DNA of 64,000 nt from an uncultured Christensenella sp. (GTDB lineage: Bacteria > Bacillota > Clostridia > Christensenellales > Borkfalkiaceae), in the NCBI GenBank assembly GCA_910586245.1, contig CAJUFY010000001.1, forward strand, positions 1 to 64,000, read 5' to 3'. The notes under the pieces are model-generated. The model saw nothing but the letters and a program-made list of their open reading frames with translations. It had not been told where the DNA came from and searched no databases. Of this stretch, positions 8,963 through 16,410 are shown in pieces; positions within the stretch are counted from its first letter, which is position 1, and each line of letters starts with the position of its first letter. The position numbers and the translations under genes were made by a program.

Positions 8963-10674
8963 ATTTCCTCCGTTACTTCGAGCGGAACGAACGCGAATTT
9001 TTCCACGTCCACCAGTCCGCGGTCGGTCAGTTTCAATTTGGGAATGACGGCGAGCGACAGGAACGCGAGCGTCATAAACGGTTCGTAGCAATCCTTAACG
9101 CCTGCGCCCCGCGCAAGCGCGTCGAGCGTTTCCGTCCGCGCGATCACTTCTTCGGCGGGAGCCGAACTCATAAGCCCCGCAACGTCAAGCGGGAACACCT
9201 CTTCCCGCTCGGAAGATACGAACGCCATACCCCCGCCCGCTTCCTTTAACAGCATTGCCGCGCGCGCCATGCGCGCGTTATCGTCCCCGATTACGACGAG
9301 ATGATGGCTGTCGTGCGAAACGGTAATCGCAAGCGCCGCCCCGTGCAAGCCGTACCCTTTCACGAGCCCCAGTCCGATATTCCCGCTTGCGCGGTGCCGT
9401 TCGATGACGGCAAGTTTATTCAGATCGGTTCCCTGCAAATGCAAATCGTCTCCGCAGGGAACGCTCAAAACGATTTCGTCGGTCACGAGTCCGTGCGGGC
9501 GCACCTGCAAGGCGCGCACTTTTCCGCTTTTCACGGGAATCCGAAACCGATCGGCGCAGACGTCCTGAATTTTTACGGTATCGCGAACGCAGTCCGGCAC
9601 GGACTGCGAAACCGAAAACATCGTTTTGCCGTCCTCCGCGACGATTTTCCCGCGTTTGAACACGGCGCGCACTTCAAAACGATTCAAATCCTCCGCGAGT
9701 ACGATATCCGCAATCCTGCCCGGCGCAATCGCACCTCTGTCTTTGAGCCCGTAACATTCCGCCGCGTTCAGCGTTGCGGTGCAGACTGCCTGTCCGGAAG
9801 AAACGCCGCAGACAACGAGCTGACGGAGCGCGTCGTCCATATGTCCGCGCGTTTGCAGATCACGCGCGTTTTTATCGTCGGAGCAGAGCAGGAAACGGCG
9901 GCAGTTGAAGGGATCGACCGCCTTCGCCGTTTCGCGCAGATGATTCGCCGAAGACCCGACGCGCAATTGCACGTACATCCCGCGCGCCGCCTTTTCGCGG
10001 CATTCCGCCGCCGTGAGCGATTCGTGATCGGTTGCGATTCCGCACGCCGCATACGCGCAGAGCGCTTCGCCCGAAAGCGCGGGCGCATGTCCGTCGATCG
10101 GTTTTCCGCACGAATTTGCCGAGGCAAGTTTTAAAAGACAGTCCTCTTCGCCCGCAAGCACGGCGGGATAGTTCATCATTTCGCCCAAGCCGAAAAACGT
10201 GTCTTTTGCAAGTTCGGTTGCAGTCCTTTCCCCGTCGATCCGCGCGCCGCCCGTTTCGAACGGCGTGGCGGGCACGCAGGAAGGGAGCTGCAGGAACACG
10301 TCGAGCGGAACGCGCGCAAACGCTTCGCGCAGATATTCCGCGCCCGCAATCCCGCACACGTTGACGATCTCGTGCGGATCGGCAATCACCGTCGTCGTAC
10401 CGCGCGGCAAAACCAGTCGGGCGAACTCCTCGGGCGAAAGCATGGAACTTTCGACGTGAACGTGCGATTCGATGAACCCAGGCAAAGCGAACGCGCCTTT
10501 GCAGTCGTACTCGATCCGCCCGCAATAGCCCGCGCCCACGGCGGCGATCCGCCCGTTTTTGACGGCGATTTCCCCGTATTCCGTCTCCCCCGTAAATACG
10601 TTGAAAATCCGCGCGTTCTTCAACACGAGATCGCACGGCTGCCTTTTCATTGCACAGTCGATCAAATCTTTCAT
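8959..10674 (-). CDS. ade: Adenine deaminase
   Basis: 571 residues in the amidohydrolase-superfamily Ade family, which converts adenine to hypoxanthine and ammonia for purine salvage. Seen in sequence: the metal site GFIESHVHVESSML, then ADPHEIVNVCG, HAPALSG, CSDDKN and, in the C-terminal domain, VSHDSHH and the family-typical GGGMAFV. Length matches the usual 560-600 residues. The ATG at 10674 lies 6 bp after a TATAAT box, with no Shine-Dalgarno sequence, so the mRNA is probably leaderless. First gene of the ade-rdgB-yfcE operon. Confidence 0.95.
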   Translation of the reverse strand: MKDLIDCAMKRQPCDLVLKNARIFNVFTGETEYGEIAVKNGRIAAVGAGYCGRIEYDCKGAFALPGFIESHVHVESSMLSPEEFARLVLPRGTTTVIADPHEIVNVCGIAGAEYLREAFARVPLDVFLQLPSCVPATPFETGGARIDGERTATELAKDTFFGLGEMMNYPAVLAGEEDCLLKLASANSCGKPIDGHAPALSGEALCAYAACGIATDHESLTAAECREKAARGMYVQLRVGSSANHLRETAKAVDPFNCRRFLLCSDDKNARDLQTRGHMDDALRQLVVCGVSSGQAVCTATLNAAECYGLKDRGAIAPGRIADIVLAEDLNRFEVRAVFKRGKIVAEDGKTMFSVSQSVPDCVRDTVKIQDVCADRFRIPVKSGKVRALQVRPHGLVTDEIVLSVPCGDDLHLQGTDLNKLAVIERHRASGNIGLGLVKGYGLHGAALAITVSHDSHHLVVIGDDNARMARAAMLLKEAGGGMAFVSSEREEVFPLDVAGLMSSAPAEEVIARTETLDALARGAGVKDCYEPFMTLAFLSLAVIPKLKLTDRGLVDVEKFAFVPLEVTEEI

Positions 10675-10680
10675 GCCTGC

Positions 10681-10709
10681 ATTATAACATAAAAGCGGCT
10701 TTATTTCAA
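10681..10709 (-). promoter_or_regulatory. ade promoter (leaderless type)
   Basis: Minus-strand TTGAAA (10704-10709), 17 bp, TATAAT (10681-10686). Six bases separate it from the ade ATG. The promoter is interleaved with the terminator hairpin of the neighbouring ATPase gene. Confidence 0.8.
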
Positions 10710-10719
10710 GCCGCTTTTA
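10690..10719 (-). terminator. Terminator of the P-type ATPase gene
   Basis: TAAAAGCGGCTT / AAGCCGCTTTTA arms with a 6-base loop, 4 bp after the stop codon at 10723. It physically overlaps the -35 region of ade. Confidence 0.85.
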
Positions 10720-10722
10720 AAA

Positions 10723-12783
10723 CTATTTGATTTTCGCGCGCATCCGCATCGAGTTAAGCACGGCAAGTAGCATGACGCCCGTATCGCCGAGAACCGCCGC
10801 CCAAAGCGGAATGAATCCGAACAGAGAAAGCACCATGAGCGCGACTTTTACGGCAATGGAAAACGCAATGTTTTCGGCGACGATTTTGCGCGTCTTGCGC
10901 GCTCCTCTGATCGCTTTGGGAATCGCGTTCAGATTGTCGCTTGCAAGCACGAAATCGCTTGCCTCGATCGCCGCGTCGCTTCCCAGTCCGCCCATCGCGA
11001 AGGAAACGTCGCTTGCCGTCATTACAGGCGTGTCGTTAATTCCGTCGCCCGCATACAGCAGTTTTCCCCGCGCTTTCAATCGGTTTGCCGCCTGCGACTT
11101 TTCTTCGGGAAGAAGTTCCGCGCAGATTTCGTCGACGGACAAACCAGCAAGGCTTGCCGCGGCGCGCTCCTTCGTATCCCCCGTGAGCACCGCGATTTGC
11201 TCCACGCCCGCCTTTTTGAGCGCGTGCAGCGCCTCGGCGGCTTCTGTGCGAACGCAGTCGCCGATTTCTACGTTTCCGAGGTACTGCCCCGCTTCCGCAA
11301 CGTACACGACGAGATTCGCCGTTTCGTTTTCTTCGCACGAAATCCCGTTTTCTTTCATCAGACGCATTCCGCCGACGAGTACTTCCTTGCCGTTGACGAC
11401 GGCTTTCAGTCCCCGCCCCGCAAGTTCTTCGCAGGATTCGGCGCGGGGCGCCTCCACGTCCGCAAACGCCTGTGCGAGCGGGTGCGAGGAACATTTTTCC
11501 GCGCTTGCAGCCAATACCGGCACGCGTTCGTCTCCGTTTGCTTTTACGATCGTAAACTTTCCTTCGGTCAGCGTACCCGTCTTATCGAACGCGGCGACCT
11601 TCACGCCCGCAAGCGCGTCGAGATACACCGCGCCCTTTGCGAGCACGCCGCACCGCGCCAGCGATCCCACGCCCGAAAAATAGGTGAGCGGAACGGAAAT
11701 AATCAGCGCGCAAGGGCAGGAAATTACGAGGAAATTGAGCGCCGTTTTAATCCAGGGCGCAAAATGATAGCCTGTAAACAGCGGCGGCACGATCGCCACG
11801 ATCAGCGCGATCAGCACCACGACGGGCGTATAGATCCGTGCAAACTTCGTGATGAATTTTTCGGGTTTCGCTTTTTGCGAAGCAGAATTTTCGACCAGTT
11901 CGAGAATTTTTGCAACCGCGCTCTCGGACGCGGGACGCAGAACTTCCGCTTGAACGGCGCCGCCTGCGTTTACGCAACCCGCAAGCATCTCTTCGCCCGC
12001 GCGAACCGCGCGCAGGTAGCTCTCTCCCGTGAGCGATTTTGTGTCTATTTCCGTTTCGCCTTCCAACAGACGGCAATCGGCGGGAAGTTTATCCCCTTTT
12101 CGCACGAGTACGACGTCGCCCGCAACCAACGCTTCGGGCGAAATTTCTTCCTGCGTGTCCCCCGAAATGCGGATTGCCGTATCACTTTTCAGCGACATCA
12201 GCTTTGTGATCGCGCCGCGCGAAGAACCGACCGCAACCGACTGCAACAGTTCGCCGATCTGATAGAGAATCATAACGATCCCCCCCTCCAGACTTTCGCG
12301 CAGTGCAAACGCGCCCGCGGCGGCAACGAGCATCAGCAAATTTTCGTCGAATAGGAATCCGACGTGAAATCCGCCCCGAAACGTCTTTCCGACGTTTTTG
12401 CACACCGACCAGAAGACCGACCAGCCCGCCGCGGCAAACGCGCCGAGATAGAGCCCGAACGAAATCCATTCATTCCCGCCGCACAACTGCAAAACGAGCG
12501 CGGGAAGGAACAGCGCAACGGCAACGGCGATCGAAAGGATTTCTTTCAGATGTCGTTCCTTTTTGCGCGGAACGTTTTCGTCCGCGATTTCCACTTCTTC
12601 GAAGTGCGAAATTTCGTAAATTGCCTTTTCGAACGCCTTTTCGGAATCACAGCAAAACCGCACCCGTTGGGTGACGAATTCAACGGAAACTTCCGAAAGC
12701 CCTTCGATCTTCTGCAATTCTTCCTGCAACTCCGCTGCGCAGCCCGCGCAGTCGAGATTCTTGATTTTGATGATTTTTTGCAT
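10723..12783 (-). CDS. Zn/Cd/Pb-exporting P1B-type ATPase
   Basis: 686 residues. An N-terminal heavy-metal domain has the motif LDCAGC, then come membrane helices, an actuator domain with TGES, the ion-binding CPC motif (ISCPCALIISVP), the phosphorylation site DKTGTLTEG, an HP locus (SSHPLA) and GDGINDTP. This is the ZntA/CadA architecture, which exports divalent soft metals from the cytoplasm at ATP cost. I placed the start at ATG 12783, where the metal domain begins (MQKIIKIKNLDCAGC). The gene follows an ArsR-family repressor 14 bp upstream, and the pair is controlled by a 12-2-12 operator. Whether zinc or cadmium is the main substrate is inferred from the regulator's ligand set, not shown. 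Confidence 0.92.
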   Translation of the reverse strand: MQKIIKIKNLDCAGCAAELQEELQKIEGLSEVSVEFVTQRVRFCCDSEKAFEKAIYEISHFEEVEIADENVPRKKERHLKEILSIAVAVALFLPALVLQLCGGNEWISFGLYLGAFAAAGWSVFWSVCKNVGKTFRGGFHVGFLFDENLLMLVAAAGAFALRESLEGGIVMILYQIGELLQSVAVGSSRGAITKLMSLKSDTAIRISGDTQEEISPEALVAGDVVLVRKGDKLPADCRLLEGETEIDTKSLTGESYLRAVRAGEEMLAGCVNAGGAVQAEVLRPASESAVAKILELVENSASQKAKPEKFITKFARIYTPVVVLIALIVAIVPPLFTGYHFAPWIKTALNFLVISCPCALIISVPLTYFSGVGSLARCGVLAKGAVYLDALAGVKVAAFDKTGTLTEGKFTIVKANGDERVPVLAASAEKCSSHPLAQAFADVEAPRAESCEELAGRGLKAVVNGKEVLVGGMRLMKENGISCEENETANLVVYVAEAGQYLGNVEIGDCVRTEAAEALHALKKAGVEQIAVLTGDTKERAAASLAGLSVDEICAELLPEEKSQAANRLKARGKLLYAGDGINDTPVMTASDVSFAMGGLGSDAAIEASDFVLASDNLNAIPKAIRGARKTRKIVAENIAFSIAVKVALMVLSLFGFIPLWAAVLGDTGVMLLAVLNSMRMRAKIK

Positions 12784-12797
12784 GCTCTCTCCTTTCT

Positions 12798-13145
12798 TTA
12801 AAACCGACAGTTCAAATGCGCGCAGGCAAGTTCCAGAAGCGCGGTAACGTGCGCGTCCGCAAGCGAATACGCGATATTCTGTCCGTCCCGCCGCGCTTTG
12901 ATAATGCGGTTGTCCCGCAGAATCCGCAACTGGTGCGAAACGGCGCTCTGCGTTCCCCCCACCGCTTCCACGATGTGAAAGACGCACATTTCACCCTGCC
13001 GCAGCGCAAGCAGAATTTTAAAACGGCTGGGTTCGCAAATCGCTTTCAGCTGCGCGCAGACCTGCGCAACCGCTTCTTCGCACGGCATATTTTCTTTCGC
13101 GCGCACCGCGGCAAGCGCGTGTTCCTCTTCGTGATTGCATTCCAT
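12798..13145 (-). CDS. ArsR/SmtB-family metal-sensing repressor
   Basis: 115 residues with the winged-helix ArsR fold: SRFKILLALRQGEMCVFHI, then GGTQSAVSHQLRILRDNRIIKARRDGQ. The last helix carries D-x-H-x10-H-x2-C (DAHVTALLELACAHLNC), the alpha-5 metal site of the SmtB/CzrA zinc sensors with Cys in the last position. The N-terminus (MECNHEEEH) is also Cys/His-rich, as in CadC, so two metal sites are possible. Known family behaviour is that metal binding releases the operator. I chose ATG 13145 because it has CGGAG upstream, whereas the earlier ATG lies inside the operator. It is first gene of the two-gene efflux operon. Confidence 0.92.
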   Translation of the reverse strand: MECNHEEEHALAAVRAKENMPCEEAVAQVCAQLKAICEPSRFKILLALRQGEMCVFHIVEAVGGTQSAVSHQLRILRDNRIIKARRDGQNIAYSLADAHVTALLELACAHLNCRF

Positions 13146-13163
13146 AATCAACTCCGATATTTC

Positions 13164-13189
13164 AATATATGAATAAGTATTCATATATT
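13164..13189 (-). promoter_or_regulatory. 12-2-12 palindromic operator of the metal-efflux operon
   Basis: A perfect inverted repeat with arms AATATATGAATA and TATTCATATATT separated by AG. The 12-2-12 layout is the hallmark operator of ArsR/SmtB-family metal sensors. It lies 19-44 bp upstream of the repressor start and probably overlaps the promoter. Confidence 0.88.
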
Positions 13190-13220
13190 AGCATAATAAA
13201 AAGCCGCCGTCAAGCGGTTT

Positions 13221-14036
13221 TTATAAAGTTTCCGAAATTTTTTCGGAACGGAAACGCAAATCCGACAAATAGGAAAGCGTTCCTCCGCCCCGCACGCACA
13301 GTTCCGCGGCAACCAGTTTCTGGCGAGTCAGGTGATGTTTACGGTTGAACGCGCGGTCGCCGTACTTCGTATCTCCCGCCACGGGAAAACCGAGATACGC
13401 CGTATGCGCGCGGATCTGGTGCGTTTTGCCCGTGTGGAGCGTGATCTTCAATAAGCTGGTTTCGCCGTCGCTTTCGAGCAATTCGTATTCGGTAATCATT
13501 TTTTCGCCGATCGGCTTTGCGGAAACTTTTACGAGCGCGGATTTTTCGTCCTTCGTAAGATACGCTTCCTCTACGGCGTGCGTTTTCGTAGGTTTCCCGA
13601 CCACCCGCGCATAATAAATTTTTTCGATTCTCTTTTCCCGAAACGCGCACAGCAATTCCTTTTCCGCCGCTTGCGTCTTGGCGAAAATCAGAAGCCCCGC
13701 CGTGTTGCGATCCAAACGGTGAATAAAGTACGTTTCGCCCCGCTCGCGCAAATCGCTGAAAACCGCTTCGGAATTGACGCCGCTCTCTTTATCGGCAACG
13801 AGCACGTTCGCATCCTCGTATAAAAGATCGAATCCCCGTTTCTGCTCCTGCGCGGACGTGAGAAAATACTGCACGGTGTCCCCCGCAGAAAGAAAGACGT
13901 CCGAACCGACGCGCTTTCCGTTCACGCGGATATCGCGGTTTTTGAGCAACGTGCGAAAGTAAAAAGACGCAGACGCGCAACGGTTATCTGTGAAGTTTTT
14001 GAGCGATTGCTTTTCGCTTACGACGAATTGTTTCAA
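13221..14036 (-). CDS. RluA/RluD-family pseudouridine synthase
   Basis: About 271 residues. An S4-like RNA-binding start (NFTDNRCASASFYFRTLLKNRDIRVNGKRV) is followed by the catalytic domain with YFIHRLDRNTAGLLIFAK (catalytic Asp in HRLDRxT) and HTGKTHQIRAH. The family isomerises uridine to pseudouridine in rRNA or tRNA; the target is not predictable. No good ATG exists upstream. I propose TTG at 14036, which follows a GGGAAG site and gives the expected N-terminus KQFVVSEKQ. This start overlaps the 3' end of feoB by 53 bp, so the two genes are probably co-transcribed. Confidence 0.82.
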   Translation of the reverse strand: MKQFVVSEKQSLKNFTDNRCASASFYFRTLLKNRDIRVNGKRVGSDVFLSAGDTVQYFLTSAQEQKRGFDLLYEDANVLVADKESGVNSEAVFSDLRERGETYFIHRLDRNTAGLLIFAKTQAAEKELLCAFREKRIEKIYYARVVGKPTKTHAVEEAYLTKDEKSALVKVSAKPIGEKMITEYELLESDGETSLLKITLHTGKTHQIRAHTAYLGFPVAGDTKYGDRAFNRKHHLTRQKLVAAELCVRGGGTLSYLSDLRFRSEKISETL

Positions 14037-15783
14037 CTTTTTTCTTCCCGAAAATGATGATTGCCAGAACTGGCGCGGCGGCAATTGCAAGATAGATCGC
14101 GCCCCCGCGCAACAAAAAGTAGGTCAAATAGGATAGCAACAGCGCGCTCGCCGTCTGAACGAGCGAGTACGATAGCGCACGCTTCCAACCCGCTTCCTTA
14201 GCGGTCGCCGCAATGGCGGAAACGCAGGGCGAACAGGTGAGCAAAAACACCGCGAACGCAAACGCGCTTGCAAAAGAATAGGGAAACCCGCCGTAAAAGA
14301 GATTGAGAGCGCCCGCCACGTTCTCCTTTGCCACAAGCCCCGAAAGCGCGGCGTAAGCGATCTTCCAGTCGCACATCCCGATCGGCGCGAAGAGATATTT
14401 CAGCCCCCCGCAGATCCCCGCAAGCATGCTCTCTTCCGCCGCGCAAAATTCGAACGAAAAGCTGAACGACGAGAGCAGCCACGAAAGCAAAAAGAACGCC
14501 AACACGACCGTTGCCACCTTTATTATAAACTGTTTGATCTGAAAGAGCAAGGATTTGAACACGAAAAGCGGACGCGGAAGCTGCAAAGGCGCAAGTTCCA
14601 TTACGAACGGCGGTTTTTCTTTCCCTTTTAAAAGAAACGCGGCAAAGAGCGAAAAGGAAATGCCCAGCGCATAGAGCAACAGGACAGCAAGGAACGGATT
14701 GCGAAAGAGCGACGCGGAAAGTGCCAGAAAGACGGGCAGCTTTGCACTGCACGGAATATACGGAAGGCAGAGCAAGACGCGCCGTTGAATTTTTTTATCG
14801 TCCAAGCCGCGCGTCGTAAGCGCTGCCGCCGCGGTACAGCCGAATCCCAGAAGCAGAGAAAATACCGCCCTTCCGTTGAGCCCCAACCGAGAAAAGAACC
14901 CGTCCGTCAGAAACGCAAGCCGCGACAAAAAACCGCTCTCTTCCATGAGAATGAGAAAGAAAAACAGGAGCGCGATCTGCGGAAGAAAACACAGCACGCC
15001 GCCCAAACCGTTTAAAATCCCGTCGATGACGAAACTGCGCGCGACGGGCGACGCAATGGATTGCGCACAGCCCGCGAGTACTTCGGTAAAAAGCGTTTCC
15101 ACCAGCGATTTCAACCGATCCCCTAAAAGCCCCGGTGCAAACGTGAGAAAAAAAATCAAAAAAACGGACGCAAAAAATGCGGGAATACAAACCCACCCGT
15201 TCAGCAAAACGCGGTCTGCGCGCGAAAGTCCTTCGCGCGCGGGGATCAGAACGCCTTCGGGCAGCGCCGCCGTTTGCGCTTTTTCCGAAACGGGTGATTC
15301 CAACGCGCTGCAAAGCGCGGTTTTAAGCTGTTTTTTGGTGAACCGTTCGGCGATCAGTACGGGAATGCCGAGACGTTTTTCCAACGCGTCCGCATCGACT
15401 CTGCCCCCTTCCCGTTCGAACAGTTTTTTCTTCGTCAGAACGAGCGCGGCGCGCCGTTCGTTTTTAAGGAGCGAAAAAAAGAGCGGCAGCGAACGCGCCA
15501 GCCCCGCACATTCCGAAACGAACACGACTGCGTCTTCTTCGTGGGAAAGAAGATAGTCGCGCGTGAACGTTTCTTCCATACTCATGCTTTCAAGCGAATA
15601 GATGCCCGGAAGGTCGCATACCGTAACCTTTTCGCCGCAGAGCGTCGTTTGCCGCTCCTCCGCGCCCACGGTTACGCCGTGCCAGTTCCCGACTTTCGCG
15701 TGCCCGCCCGTAAGCTTGTTAAAAAGCGTGCTCTTGCCCGCGTTGGGATTGCCGACGAGCAGAATTCTCGTTACGTGCGGCAT
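13984..15783 (-). CDS. feoB: Ferrous iron transporter FeoB
   Basis: 599 residues. It has an N-terminal G domain with GNPNAGKST (G1) and CDLPG (G3), then a membrane domain with Gate-type repeats (LGFGCTAAAALTTRGL, SCPCVSAIAATAKEAGW). It imports Fe2+ across the plasma membrane. It is shorter than the usual 650-750 residues and lacks a recognisable G4 motif: where NxxD is expected, around residues 117-120, the sequence reads TKKK. G4 gives guanine specificity, so the G domain may be less selective for GTP. The start overlaps feoA by 13 bp. Confidence 0.9.
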   Translation of the reverse strand: MPHVTRILLVGNPNAGKSTLFNKLTGGHAKVGNWHGVTVGAEERQTTLCGEKVTVCDLPGIYSLESMSMEETFTRDYLLSHEEDAVVFVSECAGLARSLPLFFSLLKNERRAALVLTKKKLFEREGGRVDADALEKRLGIPVLIAERFTKKQLKTALCSALESPVSEKAQTAALPEGVLIPAREGLSRADRVLLNGWVCIPAFFASVFLIFFLTFAPGLLGDRLKSLVETLFTEVLAGCAQSIASPVARSFVIDGILNGLGGVLCFLPQIALLFFFLILMEESGFLSRLAFLTDGFFSRLGLNGRAVFSLLLGFGCTAAAALTTRGLDDKKIQRRVLLCLPYIPCSAKLPVFLALSASLFRNPFLAVLLLYALGISFSLFAAFLLKGKEKPPFVMELAPLQLPRPLFVFKSLLFQIKQFIIKVATVVLAFFLLSWLLSSFSFSFEFCAAEESMLAGICGGLKYLFAPIGMCDWKIAYAALSGLVAKENVAGALNLFYGGFPYSFASAFAFAVFLLTCSPCVSAIAATAKEAGWKRALSYSLVQTASALLLSYLTYFLLRGGAIYLAIAAAPVLAIIIFGKKKVETIRRKRKAIAQKLHR

Positions 15784-15995
15784 ACTCTGATCCCCTGCGC
15801 GAGTTCCAGATCGAGCGCGATTTTTGCGCCGCCCGCCTGCACGAGAAAAATTTTTTTACCGCGTGCCACTTTGAGTACCGAAAATTTAGCGCCCGTATAA
15901 ATGCCGAGGGAACGAAGCCGTTCTTTTAAGAGCATCGGAAGTTCCACTTTCATCACGACCGCACGGTCGCCTTTTTTTAAATCACCCACATTCAT
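15771..15995 (-). CDS. feoA: FeoA-family iron transport accessory protein
   Basis: 74 residues, an SH3-like FeoA domain with the family pattern L..LGIYTGAKFSVLK and a C-terminal IALDLELAQGIRV. It is the cytoplasmic partner of FeoB. No Shine-Dalgarno sequence is visible before the ATG; a possible CATAAT -10 box lies about 30 bp upstream. First gene of feoA-feoB-pseudouridine synthase. Confidence 0.88.
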   Translation of the reverse strand: MNVGDLKKGDRAVVMKVELPMLLKERLRSLGIYTGAKFSVLKVARGKKIFLVQAGGAKIALDLELAQGIRVCRT

Positions 15996-16050
15996 ACTAA
16001 TAAAAAATGCTTCGGGCGCGCGGATTATGACGAAAAAACGCTTTCCATGA

Positions 16051-16076
16051 AAAAAGCGCGCCTATGCGCGCTTTTA
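16051..16076 (-). terminator. Terminator after the DUF378 gene
   Basis: AAAAGCGCGC / GCGCGCTTTT hairpin with A and T runs, directly after the stop at 16081 and before the feoA promoter region. Confidence 0.85.
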
Positions 16077-16080
16077 TTCT

Positions 16081-16332
16081 TTATTCGTGTTGCGTTGCGG
16101 TGCGTTCGCTCTTCTTTTCTTTCTGCAGTCTGAGCGCGCCGTTCGTAATCATCGGCGAAATGATCAGCCAGATCGCCGCAAGCGTGATCAGCACGTAGAC
16201 GATGATCGACCCCACGCTTCTCGGTCCCATAAAGATTTCGGAAACGAGGTTGAAATCGAAGATGCCGAACAAGCCCCAGTTCACCGCGCCGAGCAGCACG
16301 AGAATATAAGAAAGTATGTTTACAAAGATCAT
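16081..16332 (-). CDS. DUF378-family small membrane protein
   Basis: 83 residues with two membrane helices. It carries the DUF378 pattern (ILVLLGAVNWGLFGIFDFNLVSEIF, then a second helix IIVYVLITLAAIWLII). Function is unknown in the family. The ATG at 16332 has a strong GGAGG site, whereas the in-frame codon at 16395 lies inside the terminator of the upstream gene. The C-terminal tail is charged. Confidence 0.85.
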   Translation of the reverse strand: MIFVNILSYILVLLGAVNWGLFGIFDFNLVSEIFMGPRSVGSIIVYVLITLAAIWLIISPMITNGALRLQKEKKSERTATQHE

Positions 16333-16383
16333 GCGTTGCCTCCTTGCAGACAGTATGAACGGACAACTTTTTTTTATGCAAAA

Positions 16384-16406
16384 AAGCGCCCGCACTGCGG
16401 GCGCTT
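16384..16406 (-). terminator. Terminator of the 768-aa surface protein gene
   Basis: AAGCGCCCGC / GCGGGCGCTT hairpin, 5 bp after the stop codon at 16411, followed by a T run on the minus strand. Confidence 0.85.
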
Positions 16407-16410
16407 CGGC

